64,000 nucleotides of DNA. Source: Alcaligenaceae bacterium SAGV5 (GTDB lineage: Bacteria > Pseudomonadota > Gammaproteobacteria > Burkholderiales > Burkholderiaceae_B). The stretch spans positions 868,001 through 932,000 of the forward strand of contig SPDP01000001.1 in NCBI GenBank assembly GCA_009360345.1. Reading direction: 5' to 3'. The notes below the pieces were generated by a model. That model was not told the origin of the DNA. It did no database searches and saw nothing but the letters and a program-made list of their open reading frames with translations. Each line of letters starts with the position of its first letter. Within the stretch, counting starts at the first letter, position 1. Positions 16,886-26,700 of this stretch are shown piece after piece. Made by a program: the position numbers and the translations under genes.

Positions 16886-18271
16886 ATGTCCATCCATTCA
16901 TCCGATTCCCCGATCAACGCCGCCATTCCCCGCGTGGCCTTCGCCAGCCTGGGCTGTCCGAAGGCGGCCTCGGATTCCGAGCAGATCCTGACCCAGCTGC
17001 GCGCCGAAGGCTACGAGACCTCCAAGACCTACGAGGACGCGGACCTGGTCATCGTCAATACCTGTGGCTTCATCGACGATGCCGTGAAAGAAAGCCTGGA
17101 TACCATAGGCGAGGCCTTGCAGGCCAACGGCAAGGTCATCGTGACCGGCTGCCTGGGCGCCAAGAAAGAGTCCGACGGCGAGAGCGTGGTGCAGAAGATG
17201 CATCCCAAGGTCCTGGCCGTGACCGGTCCGCACGCGACCCACGAGGTCATGCAGGCGGTGCACCAGTACCTGCCCAAGCCCCACGATCCCTTCAGCGATC
17301 TCGTGCCGCCGCAGGGCGTGCGCCTGACGCCCAGGCACTATGCCTACCTGAAGATATCCGAGGGCTGCAATCACCGCTGCAGCTTCTGCATCATCCCGTC
17401 CATGCGCGGCGACCTGGTGTCGCGGCCCATCCACGAAGTCATGCGCGAGGCCGAGAACCTCGTGAAGGCAGGCGTCAAGGAGATCCTGGTCATCTCGCAG
17501 GACACCAGCGCCTACGGCGTGGACGTGAAGTACCGCACGGGTTTCGTCGACGGCCGCGCGGTGCGCACCCGGATGACCGAGCTGGTGCGCGAGCTGTCCA
17601 GGCTGGGCGCCTGGATCCGCCTGCACTACGTGTATCCCTATCCGCACGTGGACGAAGTCCTGCCGCTGATGAATGAGGTCCACGAGAACGGCGGACGCGT
17701 GCTGCCGTACCTGGACGTGCCGTTCCAGCACGCCAGCCAGCGCATCCTGAAGCTGATGAAGCGTCCGGCCTCGTCCGAGCGCAACCTCGACCGCATCCGC
17801 GCCTGGCGCGCGATCTGTCCGGACCTGACGATACGCAGCACCTTCATCGCCGGCTTCCCGGGCGAGACCGAGGCCGAGTTCGAGGAAATGCTGGATTTCC
17901 TGCGCGAGGCCGAACTCGACCGCGTGGGCTGTTTCGCCTATTCGCCGGTGGATGGCGCGGCGGCGAACGAGCTGCCCGATCCGGTGCCCGACGAAGTCCG
18001 GCAGGAGCGCCAGGCCCGCTTCATGCAGGTGCAGCAGGCCGTGTCCCGCAAGCGCCTGGCGCGCCGCGTGGGCAAGGTCCTCAAATGCGTGGTGGACGAG
18101 GTGGGTCCCGAGGGCGGCATCGCCCGTTCCATGGGCGATGCGCCGGACATCGACGGCAAGGTCTATGTCGCGCCGGTCGACAAACCGTGGAAGCGCTACA
18201 AGGTGGGCGACATCATTTCGGTTCGCGTCGCCCGTTCCGACGACCACGATCTATGGGGAACCGTGGCGTAG
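16886..18271 (+). CDS. rimO: Ribosomal protein S12 methylthiotransferase
   Basis: A 461-residue radical-SAM enzyme that methylthiolates Asp88 of ribosomal protein S12. The N-terminal UPF0004 domain carries the auxiliary-cluster cysteines ([36 protein letters not shown]). The radical-SAM motif is CNHRCSFC, followed by [14 protein letters not shown], and a TRAM domain ends the protein. The SLGCPKxxxDSE signature distinguishes RimO from MiaB. The start at 16886 gives MSIHSSDSP; an upstream ATG at 16835 is possible. Confidence 0.93.
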   Translation: MSIHSSDSPINAAIPRVAFASLGCPKAASDSEQILTQLRAEGYETSKTYEDADLVIVNTCGFIDDAVKESLDTIGEALQANGKVIVTGCLGAKKESDGESVVQKMHPKVLAVTGPHATHEVMQAVHQYLPKPHDPFSDLVPPQGVRLTPRHYAYLKISEGCNHRCSFCIIPSMRGDLVSRPIHEVMREAENLVKAGVKEILVISQDTSAYGVDVKYRTGFVDGRAVRTRMTELVRELSRLGAWIRLHYVYPYPHVDEVLPLMNEVHENGGRVLPYLDVPFQHASQRILKLMKRPASSERNLDRIRAWRAICPDLTIRSTFIAGFPGETEAEFEEMLDFLREAELDRVGCFAYSPVDGAAANELPDPVPDEVRQERQARFMQVQQAVSRKRLARRVGKVLKCVVDEVGPEGGIARSMGDAPDIDGKVYVAPVDKPWKRYKVGDIISVRVARSDDHDLWGTVA

Positions 18272-18332
18272 CGGGCCTCTCTTCCAGCGTCGCCCTTCTT
18301 GCCGGCGGCGACCCTGCAAGGCGCCGCGCCAT

Positions 18333-18447
18333 TTGCCCGTTTTTGCATCACGGCCCGCAAACCCGCATGGTTGCTGGCGCTGGGAGAATTGTCCGCAGCC
18401 TTTCCCCAGGGTTGTTCACAGTGAGTGGGGATAAGTCCCGGGCGAGC
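18333..18447. repeat. Imperfect tandem repeat, unit 1
   Basis: A 115-bp unit starting ttgcccg, with a shared middle aaacccgcatgg and the core ttCCCCAgggttgttcacag followed by TGGGGATAA, which can pair as a short hairpin. It contains TTGTTCACA, one mismatch from the DnaA-box consensus TTATNCACA. Together with unit 2 it fills most of the 320 bp between rimO and the convergent LysR gene; no gene is supported there. Confidence 0.6.
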
Positions 18448-18483
18448 GGGGAATGCGGCAAGCGTCGTACCCCGGAAACAGCG

Positions 18484-18596
18484 TTGCCCATTTTCGCGCC
18501 ACCACCCGGAAACCCGCATGGAATCTGGATAAAACGGGGTTGTGCCCGCGCTGTCCCCAGGGTTTTCCACATTGGCTGGGGATAAACCGGGTCAGC
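18484..18596. repeat. Imperfect tandem repeat, unit 2
   Basis: The second unit is offset by about 151 bp: ttgccca, then aaacccgcatgg, then tgtCCCCAGggttttccaca followed by CTGGGGATAA. TTTTCCACA is one mismatch from a DnaA box. The CCCCAG/CTGGGG arms could form a hairpin. It overlaps the last bases of the convergent LysR gene. Confidence 0.6.
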
Positions 18597-19536
18597 CCGG
18601 CGCCGGTGGACAATCCCCCGGGCGGTCCGGCCAGGCGCCGTCGAGCGCCAGGCGAACTGCCGTGGCGACGACGAGATCCCGGATGCCCCCCACGGCGCTG
18701 TGCGACGCGGCGTGGGAAGTCGCCAGCACCACCCGCGCGGCGGTGCGCAGGTCGGACACCGGGATGGCCTGGACGCGGCCGGCCAGCCACTCCTCGATGA
18801 AGGACGAGACGATCATGACCGAACTGCCATTGCCGGCGGCGATCAGCTGTACGGTCTGGGCCATGGAGTCCAGCTCGTGCTTGATCCTGAGCGCGAGTCC
18901 CCGCTGCTCGGCCTCGCGCGACAGCATCTGGCGCACGCGGTGGCGCAGCGTGGGCAGCACGAGGTCCATGCCGGCCAGCGCGGGGAAGGGGATCTCGCGG
19001 GCGGGCGGCGTGGCGCCACCCGCCGGGGACACGAGATACAGGGGTTCGTCGCGCAGGACGTCGATCAGATGGGGACTGCCGGCCTCGCCCACGGTGAACA
19101 GGATGGCCATCTCCAGCCGGCCCTGCTTCAACAGCGTTTCGAGTTCGTCGGTCATCGCCTCGACCACGTGCAGGGTGACGTCGGGTTGGGCCTGCTCGAC
19201 CGCCTGCAGCAGCGGCACGGTCATCATGCGGCTGATGCTGCTGGGAATGCCGATGCGGACGATGCCGCGGGGCGATTCGGCGTCCTGCCGCAGATCGTGC
19301 TCGGCGGCCGCCACCATGTCCAGGATCCGTCGCGCATGGCCAAGCAGCTTGCGGCCTGAAGGCGTGGGCTGCACGCCATGGGCGTCGCGCACGAACAGGC
19401 GCGTGCCCAGCGAATCCTCCAGCTTCTGTATCTGCGCGCTGAGCGCGCTCTGCACGACGTGCAGGCGTTCGGCCGCCTGCGAGAAGCTGCCGGTTTCCAG
19501 TATGGTGACGAAGTAGCGCAGGCGTCGCAGATCCAT
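18592..19536 (-). CDS. LysR-family transcriptional regulator
   Basis: A 314-residue LTTR. The N-terminal HTH is MDLRRLRYFVTILETGSFS, then QAAERLHVVQSALSAQIQKLE and LGTRLFVRD. The C-terminal substrate-binding domain includes GIVRIGIPSSISRMM and LVLPTLRHRVRQML. The sequence resembles the Nac/CynR-like LTTRs often paired with Bug operons. The start at 19536 is chosen at the canonical MDLRRLRYF; an in-frame ATG at 19578 would add 14 residues. It is divergent from the SMP-30/Bug operon. Confidence 0.88.
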   Translation of the reverse strand: MDLRRLRYFVTILETGSFSQAAERLHVVQSALSAQIQKLEDSLGTRLFVRDAHGVQPTPSGRKLLGHARRILDMVAAAEHDLRQDAESPRGIVRIGIPSSISRMMTVPLLQAVEQAQPDVTLHVVEAMTDELETLLKQGRLEMAILFTVGEAGSPHLIDVLRDEPLYLVSPAGGATPPAREIPFPALAGMDLVLPTLRHRVRQMLSREAEQRGLALRIKHELDSMAQTVQLIAAGNGSSVMIVSSFIEEWLAGRVQAIPVSDLRTAARVVLATSHAASHSAVGGIRDLVVATAVRLALDGAWPDRPGDCPPAPG

Positions 19537-19604
19537 GGCGGGCTTGGCCCGGGGCATCGCGGATCCAGATGGGGGCATCTGAAAAAACCGTTATCCGGGC
19601 TGGG

Positions 19605-19632
19605 GAACGGCTGCCATTATAGGTGGCTGTTC
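19605..19632. promoter_or_regulatory. Imperfect dyad in the LysR / SMP-30 divergent promoter
   Basis: GAACGGCTGCC-attata-GGTGGCTGTTC matches in 8 of 11 arm positions. It lies between the two divergent starts and has the form of an LTTR recognition site. Confidence 0.4.
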
Positions 19633-19648
19633 CGCCCGTCCCGGTCCC

Positions 19649-20590
19649 ATGTACGCCGCTCCCCCCGATCTGGCCACCGAGGTATTCGCCGCACTGCCGC
19701 CATCCCTGCGCCAGTTGCAACCCATGTCGCCCTGGGTGCGCGAGCGGGGGGCCGGTCCCCTGCATTCCTTCCTGGAGGGGCCCGCGTTCGATCACGAGGG
19801 CGCACTGTATTGCACCGACCTCGCCCATGGCCGGATCTTCCGTATCGACCTGGCGGGACGGTTTGCGCTGGCCTGCCGCTACGACGGCGAACCCAACGGC
19901 CTGAAGCTGCATCGCGACGGCCGCCTGTTCATCGCCGATCGCCGCCACGGCATCATGGCCATGTCGCCGCGGGACAATCGCCCGCGAGCGTTGCTGGCGC
20001 CAGAGGAAGCGCGGGGGCTCCACGGTCTCAATGACCTCTTGTTCGCCGCCAATGGCGACCTGTATTTCACCGACCAGGGCGACAGCGCGCTGAACCGGCC
20101 CACGGGCCGGCTGTGCCGGCTGCGGCACGGCACGGGCAGGGTAGAGACGCTGGTCGACGGCCTGGCGGGCCCCAACGGATTGGCTTTCGCGCCGGGCGAG
20201 CGCCTGCTTTACCTGGCCGTGACCCGGGACAACGCCATCTACAGCGTGCCCCTGGATGAGTCTGGGCGGATCGGCAAGGTGGGCCGCTTCATCCAGTTGT
20301 CGGGCAGCCCGACGGGGCCCGACGGCCTGGCGACGGACACGCGCGGCAACCTGGCCGTCGTCCATGCGGGCCTGGGCTCGATATGGCTGTTCAGCGCGAT
20401 GGGCGAGCCGCTGCTGCGCATCCGCTCGTGCGCCGGCCGGCGCACCACGAACCTCGCCTATGGCGGGCCGGACCGGCGCACGCTGTATGTGACCGAGGCG
20501 GAACAGGGCGTGATCCTGGCGGCCCGGCTGCCCGAGCCGGGCCTGCCGCTGTATGCACACATGAAGAACGACAACGAGGAGACCTCATGA
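19649..20590 (+). CDS. SMP-30/gluconolactonase-like beta-propeller hydrolase
   Basis: A 313-residue SGL-domain protein, probably a metal-dependent lactonase. The propeller motifs include FLEGPAFDHEGALYCTDLAHGRIFRID, YDGEPNGLKLHRDGRLFIADR, GLNDLLFAANGDLYFTDQGD and LAGPNGLAFAPGERLLYLAVT. These contain the expected metal residues (Glu in EGP, Asn in LND, Asp in the PDGLA repeat). There is no signal peptide. Its stop overlaps the start of the Bug gene (ATGA), so the enzyme and receptor are translationally coupled. The substrate is unknown. Confidence 0.85.
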   Translation: MYAAPPDLATEVFAALPPSLRQLQPMSPWVRERGAGPLHSFLEGPAFDHEGALYCTDLAHGRIFRIDLAGRFALACRYDGEPNGLKLHRDGRLFIADRRHGIMAMSPRDNRPRALLAPEEARGLHGLNDLLFAANGDLYFTDQGDSALNRPTGRLCRLRHGTGRVETLVDGLAGPNGLAFAPGERLLYLAVTRDNAIYSVPLDESGRIGKVGRFIQLSGSPTGPDGLATDTRGNLAVVHAGLGSIWLFSAMGEPLLRIRSCAGRRTTNLAYGGPDRRTLYVTEAEQGVILAARLPEPGLPLYAHMKNDNEETS

Positions 20591-21552
20591 AACGTACCGT
20601 GCTTGCGCTATCCATCATGACCGGCGCACCGGGCGCCGTGCACGCCCAGGACTATCCGTCCCGCCCGATACGCCTGATCGCGCCGTTCGCGGCGGGCAGC
20701 ACCGTGGACATCCTGGCGCGCGCGCTGGCGCAACCCCTGTCGCAGCAATTGGGCCAGCCCGTGGTGGTCGAGAACAAAGGCGGCGCGGGTGGCAACATCG
20801 GCGTGGACATGGTCGCGAAGGCGCCCAGGGACGGCTATACGATAGGGATAGGAACGACCGGGCCGATGACCGTCAATCCGGCGCTGTACGGCTCGAAGAT
20901 GCCCTTCGACACCCGCAGGGACCTGGCCATGGTGGGCGTGATCGCGAGCAGTCCCAACGTACTGCTGGTCCATCCCTCGGTGCCGGCGCGTAGCCTGCAG
21001 GAGCTGGTCGCCTATGCCCGTGCCCATCCCGGCGAGCTGAACTTCGCGTCGTCGGGCGTGGGCAGCACCAATCACCTGGCGGGGGAGTTGTTCAAGTCGC
21101 TGGCGCGGGTCGAGATCGTGCATGTGCCCTACAAGGGCAACCAGGACGCGTTGACCGACCTCTTGGCCCAGCGCGTGCAGATCCTGTTCAGCGGCGTGCC
21201 GCCCGTGCTTTCCTTCATCAAGTCGGGCCAGTTGCGCGCGCTGGCGGTGGCGGGACCCGAGCCCTCGTCCGCGCTGCCGGGCGTGCCCACGGTAGCCCAG
21301 GCCGGACTGCCGGGAGCCGAGGTCGTGGCGTGGTACGGCCTGATCGCCCCCGCGGGCACGCCGCGCCCGGTGATCGAGCGGCTCGACACGGAACTGCGCA
21401 AGGCCTTGGCGCAACCCGATGTCCGGGCCCAGTTGGCGTCGGCGGGTGCCGACCCCTCGAACGACGGGCCCGAGGCCTTCTCCCGGCTGGTCGAAGCCGA
21501 GCTGCAAAGATGGCAGCGCGTGATCACGAATGCCAACATCAGGATGGAATGA
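20587..21552 (+). CDS. Bug-family periplasmic solute-binding receptor
   Basis: A 321-residue receptor with a signal peptide ending near GAVHAQDYPSRP. Family motifs are IRLIAPFAAGSTVDILARALAQPLS, VVVENKGGAGGNIGVDMVAKAPRDGYT, VHVPYKGNQDALTDLLAQRVQILF and YGLIAPAGTPRPVIERL. The start ATG at 20587 overlaps the stop of the SMP-30 gene; its own stop overlaps the next start. It probably delivers the substrate of the linked enzymes, or signals its presence. Confidence 0.93.
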   Translation: MKRTVLALSIMTGAPGAVHAQDYPSRPIRLIAPFAAGSTVDILARALAQPLSQQLGQPVVVENKGGAGGNIGVDMVAKAPRDGYTIGIGTTGPMTVNPALYGSKMPFDTRRDLAMVGVIASSPNVLLVHPSVPARSLQELVAYARAHPGELNFASSGVGSTNHLAGELFKSLARVEIVHVPYKGNQDALTDLLAQRVQILFSGVPPVLSFIKSGQLRALAVAGPEPSSALPGVPTVAQAGLPGAEVVAWYGLIAPAGTPRPVIERLDTELRKALAQPDVRAQLASAGADPSNDGPEAFSRLVEAELQRWQRVITNANIRME

Positions 21553-22214
21553 GCATGCAAGCAACCGGTTTGATCGCCGTCTGGCTGCACGTGCCGCCGC
21601 ACCGCGAGGAAGAATTCCATGCGTGGTACGAGCTGGAGCACATCCCCCAGGTGGTCGGTCTGGAAGGGTTCGTCAGCGGGCGCCGCTATTACTGCGAGCA
21701 GGCGTTTCCCAAGTTCCTGGCGCTGTACGAGACGCAGGACGAAAGCGTGGAGGACAGCCCCGGCTTCCAGCATGTGGTCACGCATCCGACGCCCTGGTCG
21801 GGCAGGATCTGGACCTTTTTCGGCAAGGACCGCATCCGGCAGAATCTGGTCCGGCTGGCGTGCGTGTCGCATGGCTGCCATGCGGACCCCGGCGCCGTGC
21901 TGCTGCGTGCCTTCCGGACATCGCGTCCCCTGGCCGAGGCCGACGGGCAGGAGCAGGGGCGGGCCAGCGCGGACATGCCGGGGTGCACCCGATACCGGCT
22001 GTTCCGCCAGGTCCGCGATCCGGACCAGTACCTGGAAATTTTCGATTTCACCGCGCCGGCGCAGGCGACGGGTCCGGCGCTGGAGGCATGCTTCGCCCGG
22101 CCGGCGCGGCGCCGTTTCGACGACGGCGCCCAGGAGATCGCGCGGCACGCCTACACGGCCACGGGAACGCCGCTGGTGAAGGCAGCGTTCAGGGGCGAAG
22201 GTAGCCCAGGATGA
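21549..22214 (+). CDS. Dimeric alpha/beta-barrel protein of unknown role
   Basis: A 221-residue protein beginning MSMQATGLIAVWLHVPPHRE, then EEFHAWYELEHIPQVVGLEGFVSGRRY. This pattern (strand, E-E-F-HAWY-x-EHIP, GF-S-RRY) is the ferredoxin-like fold of EthD/DUF4286-type proteins. A second, more diverged repeat of the fold follows (TRYRLFRQVRDPDQYLEIFDF). The start overlaps the Bug stop (ATGA), so three genes are coupled in series. Its 3' end overlaps the convergent TetR gene by 26 bp. Confidence 0.7.
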   Translation: MSMQATGLIAVWLHVPPHREEEFHAWYELEHIPQVVGLEGFVSGRRYYCEQAFPKFLALYETQDESVEDSPGFQHVVTHPTPWSGRIWTFFGKDRIRQNLVRLACVSHGCHADPGAVLLRAFRTSRPLAEADGQEQGRASADMPGCTRYRLFRQVRDPDQYLEIFDFTAPAQATGPALEACFARPARRRFDDGAQEIARHAYTATGTPLVKAAFRGEGSPG

Positions 22215-22842
22215 CGTCGACCATGTGGGCAAGCCGCTCGTCCAGCGCGGGAGGGGCCATCAGGTCGCGGCCGAATATCTCCGACAGCGTGAACTGGTTG
22301 GACAGGTAGAAATAGGCCACGCTGGCGATGGAAATGTAGAGCTGCACCGGGTCGACACCGGTGCGGAACAGGCCCTGAGCCTGGCCGCGCTCGAGAATGT
22401 CGGCCAGCCATTGGACGAAGGGCGAGTGCATCTCCCGCACTTGGGACGAGCGTTTCAGGTGGGTGGCCTGGTGCAGGTTCTCGTTGTTGAGCAGGCACAG
22501 GAATTCCGGGTTTTCCAGGTAATAGTGCCAGGTGAACTCGACCAGCTTGCGGACCGCGTCGGGCGGGCTCAGCGCTTCGAGGTGCAGTTCCCGTTCGGCC
22601 TGGCGGATCGCCGCATAGGCACGCTCCATCACGGCCAGGAACAGGTCGTCCTTGTTGTTGAAGTAGTAGTAGATCAGCCGCTTGTCGACCTTGGCGCGTT
22701 CGGCGATGCGGTCCATGCGGGCCCCGCCCAGGCCCAGCGACGCAAACTCGGCGGTCGCGGCCTCCAGGATGATCTGACGCGTGCGCTCGGCGTCGCGGGT
22801 GCGGGGCGCCTCCGCCGAGGCCTTGGCTGGGCGTGGTGACAT
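22189..22842 (-). CDS. TetR-family transcriptional regulator
   Basis: A 217-residue TetR/AcrR regulator. The HTH is RQIILEAATAEFASLGLGGARMDRIAERAKVDKRLIYYYFNNKDDLFLAVM. The C-terminal ligand domain (LVEFTWHYYLENPEFLCLLNNENL) resembles those of RutR/NemR-like regulators. Start ATG at 22842; an in-frame TTG at 22851 is less likely. It converges on the SMP-30 operon with a 26-bp overlap. The target is unknown. Confidence 0.88.
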   Translation of the reverse strand: MSPRPAKASAEAPRTRDAERTRQIILEAATAEFASLGLGGARMDRIAERAKVDKRLIYYYFNNKDDLFLAVMERAYAAIRQAERELHLEALSPPDAVRKLVEFTWHYYLENPEFLCLLNNENLHQATHLKRSSQVREMHSPFVQWLADILERGQAQGLFRTGVDPVQLYISIASVAYFYLSNQFTLSEIFGRDLMAPPALDERLAHMVDVILGYLRP

Positions 22843-22901
22843 GGCGGGCAAATCCTGAAATTGGGGCTGGACCGTAACACTACAACAGAAGCGCGCGCGG
22901 A

Positions 22902-23762
22902 TCAGCCCAGGGTATCCTCGAACCAGTTCAGGATGCCGTCCAGGCCGCAGACGTTCAACGCGCGGCCGGTCTGTTCGCGCACCACCGGCTTGGCGTGGTA
23001 GGCCACGCTCAGGCCGGCGAGCCCGAGCATCTTCAGGTCATTCGCGCCATCGCCCACGGCGATCGCGCGCGCCAGCGGCGCGCCGTGGCGCTGCGCGAAC
23101 TCGCGCAGGTGCCGTGCCTTGGCGTCCGCGTCCAGGATGGCGCCCTGTACCTTGCCCGTGAGCCGGCCATCCTCCACTTCCAGCGTGTTGGCGTGCGCTT
23201 CGTTCAATTGCAGCCGCTGCTGCAGGCGGCTGGTGAACCAGGTGAAGCCGCCCGATACGAGCAAGGTCTTCAAGCCGAGCCGGTGCGCCGCCAGCAGCAG
23301 CCGTTCGGCGCCCGGGTTCAGCCGCAGCCTTTCCACGTAGACCTGCTCCAGCGCTTCCAGCGGCAGCCCCTGGAGCAACGCCACGCGGCGGGTCAGGCTT
23401 TCGCTGAAATCCGCGATCTCGCCGCGCATGGCGGCCTCGGTAATGGCCGCCACCTGCGGCTTGAGGCCCGCCATGTCGGCGATCTCGTCGATGCACTCGA
23501 TGTTGATCAGGGTCGAATCCATGTCCATGGCCAGCACCTTCCAGTCGGCCAGCCGGGCGCCGGGCTCGACGTAGGCCCAGTCGATGCGGGCCTCCTGGCA
23601 ATAGGCGGCGACCCGGGCGCGCGCCGCGGGCGTGCCGTCGGCCTCGGTCAGGCGGACGGCGCCGGGCGCGAGCTCGACGATCCGTCGGGCATGGGCCAGG
23701 GCCGAGACGTGTTCGATGTCTGCCTGGGCGAGGTCGGGGGCCTGGATAACGAGATGGGTCAT
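22902..23762 (-). CDS. serB: Phosphoserine phosphatase
   Basis: A 286-residue HAD-superfamily enzyme that performs the last step of serine synthesis. The catalytic loop is LAMDMDSTLINIECIDEIAD, followed by SGGFTWFTSRL and AIAVGDGANDLKMLGLAGLSVAYHAKP. The N-terminal part is ACT-like, as in the longer proteobacterial SerB. mfd lies 28 bp upstream on the same strand. Confidence 0.94.
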   Translation of the reverse strand: MTHLVIQAPDLAQADIEHVSALAHARRIVELAPGAVRLTEADGTPAARARVAAYCQEARIDWAYVEPGARLADWKVLAMDMDSTLINIECIDEIADMAGLKPQVAAITEAAMRGEIADFSESLTRRVALLQGLPLEALEQVYVERLRLNPGAERLLLAAHRLGLKTLLVSGGFTWFTSRLQQRLQLNEAHANTLEVEDGRLTGKVQGAILDADAKARHLREFAQRHGAPLARAIAVGDGANDLKMLGLAGLSVAYHAKPVVREQTGRALNVCGLDGILNWFEDTLG

Positions 23763-23790
23763 GGCTAGGAGATGGGAATGGGTAACGGGT

Positions 23791-26700
23791 TCAGACCAGC
23801 GAGCGCAGCACCGTGCGCACGGCGTCCACGCGTGCCTTCAGGTCGGCGCCCTTGATCTCGATGCGCAGCTTGTCCTGGCCCGACAGGCGCATGTGCCGGT
23901 TCTTCTGGACCAGGCTGATGACGCGCATCGGGTCGATGGGTGGATTGGGCTCGAATTGCAGCACGGCGGCGGATTCGCTGGCGTCGATCTTGATCACGCC
24001 CACCGACTTGGCCGCCAGGCGCAGCCGGTGGATCTCGATCAGGGCGCGCGCCGCGTCGGGCAGCTTGCCGAAACGGTCGATCAGTTCTTCCTGGATCGTG
24101 TCGATGTCGGCGGCGTCGTCGCAGTTGGCCAGGCGCTTGTAGATCGTCAGGCGCGCATGCACGTCGCCGCAATAGTCCTGCGGCAGCAGGGCGGGCACGT
24201 GCAGGTTGATCTCGGTAGTGGCCGACAGCGGGGCATTCAGGTCGGGTTCGCGGCCGTTCTTCAGGGCCCGGACCGCCTCGTTCAACATGTCGGTGTACAT
24301 CTGGAAGCCGACTTCCTGGATATTGCCCGACTGCGATTCGCCCAGCACCTCGCCCACGCCGCGTATTTCCAGGTCGTGCATGGCCAGGTAGAAACCCGAG
24401 CCCAGCTCCTCCATGGCCTGGATGGCTTCCAGGCGCTTCTTGGCGTTGCTGGTGATGGCGTCCTCGCCGGGCGTCAGCAGGTAGGCATAGGCCTGGTGGT
24501 GGGAACGGCCGACGCGGCCGCGCAACTGGTGCAACTGGGCCAGGCCGAAGCGGTCGGCGCGATGCAGCACGATGGTGTTGGCCGTGGGCACGTCGATGCC
24601 GGTCTCGATGATGGTGGTGCACAGCAGCACGTTGTATTTCTGCTGGTAGAAGGCCTTCATGACCTGCTCCAGCTCGCGCTCGGGCATCTGCCCATGGGCG
24701 ACCGCGATGCGCGCTTCGGGCACGAGTTCCTCGAGCTTGGCACGGCGGTTGTGGATGGTCTCGACCTCGTTGTGCAGGAAGTACACCTGACCGCCGCGCT
24801 TGAGTTCGCGCAGCAGGGCCTCGCGTATGGTGCTGCCGTCCTCGCGCCGCACGAAGGTCTTGATCGCCAGCCGCTTCTGCGGCGCGGTCGCGATGACCGA
24901 GAAATCGCGTATGCCTTCCAGCGACATGCCCAGGGTGCGGGGGATGGGCGTGGCGGTCAGCGTCAGCACGTCGACCTCGGCGCGCAGCGCCTTGAGCGCT
25001 TCTTTCTGGCGCACGCCGAAGCGGTGTTCCTCGTCGATGATGACCAGGCCGAGGTTCTTGAACCTGACCTTGTCCGACAGCAGCTTGTGCGTGCCGATCA
25101 CGATATCGACCCGGCCGTCGTTGATCTGTTCGATGGACGCGCCGATTTCCTTGGCGGACTTGAAGCGGGACAGCTCGACCACCCGGACCGGCCAGTCGGC
25201 GAAGCGGTCGGCGAAGTTCTGCGCGTGCTGCTCGGCCAGCAGGGTGGTGGGACACAAGAGCGCGACCTGCTTGCTGTTGGCCACCGCGATGAAGGCGGCG
25301 CGCAGCGCCACCTCGGTCTTGCCGAAGCCCACGTCGCCGCACACCAGGCGGTCCATGGGCTTGCCCGAGGTCATGTCCTGGATCACGGCCTGGATGGCGG
25401 CGGCCTGGTCCGGCGTTTCCTCGAAGCCGAAGGATTCGGCGAAGGCCTCGTAGTCGGACATGGGCAGCTTGAACATGTGGCCCTGGCGCAGCGCGCGGCG
25501 GGCATACAGGTTCAGCAGCTCGGCGGCGGCGTCGCGCGCCTGGGCGGCGGCCTTGCGGCGGGCTTTCTCCCACTGGCCGGAGCCGAGCTGGTGCAGTGGC
25601 GCGGTCTCGGGGTCGGCGCCGCTGTATCGCGCGATCACGTGCAACTGCGACACCGGCACGTACAGCGTGCTGCCGCCGGCGTATTCCAGGTGCAGGAACT
25701 CCATCTCGCCTTCGCCGATGTCCATGCTGACCAGCCCCTGGTAGCGGCCGATGCCGTGCTGGACGTGGACGACGGGGTCGCCCACGCGCAGCTCGGACAG
25801 GTCGCGCACCATGGACTCGACGTTGCTGGCCCGCTCCTGTCCGCGTTTGCCGCGGCGGATGGCATGGCCCGCGAACAGGTCGCTCTCGGTCAGGAACAGC
25901 AGGTGCGCGTCGCTCAGGCCGAAGCCCGAGGACAGCGGCGCGATGCCTATGGCGAACGAGGCGGTCCGGCCCAGGAAATCCTGCACGGATTCGACCGGTT
26001 CGGGGTCGAGTCCGAACTCGGCCAGCATCTGGGCGATGGTCTCGCGGCGGCCGGCCGATTCGGCGCACAGCAGCACCCGCTGGTCCCGCCGCTCCGTCAG
26101 CGCGCGCAGGCGCGCCACCGGGTCATCGGCCTTGCGTTGCACCGCGACCTCGGGCGGCGCGGTGAAGGCCGGGTGGGGACGATCGCCGGCCAGGGCCAGG
26201 CGGGCGAAGCGTTTCAGGTGGCCGAACAGCCCGTCCGTGTCCAGGAAGATCCGGGACGGAGGCAGGATGGGGCGTTCGCGGTCGCTCTTGAGGAATCCGT
26301 AGCGGCTGGAGGTGTCCTGCAGGAAGCGCCGGATGGTGTCCTCGGCGTCGCCCAGCGTGACCGCGATGGTCTGCTCGCCCAGATAGTCGAACAGCGTGGC
26401 GGTCTCGTCGAAGAACAGCGGCAGGTAGTATTCGACGCCGGGAAAGGCGATGCCGTTGCCGATGTCCTTGTAGGGCGTCGCGCGCGAGGGATCGCCCTCG
26501 AATTCCTCGCGGAAGCGCGCGCGGAATTCGTTGCGCGCGGTTTCGTCCATCGGGAACTCGCGGCCCGGCAGCATCTGGATCTCCTTGACGGGATACAGGC
26601 TGCGCTGGGTGTCGATGTCGAAGCTGCGGATGGACTCGATGGTGTCGTCGAACAGGTCCAGCCGGTAGGGCAGGGCCGAGCCCATGGGGAAAAGATCGAT

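Noticed and set aside
18333..18596. Possible chromosomal replication origin
   Set aside because: DnaA-box-like sites are all imperfect, there is no AT-rich unwinding region, and dnaA, dnaN or gidA are not nearby.
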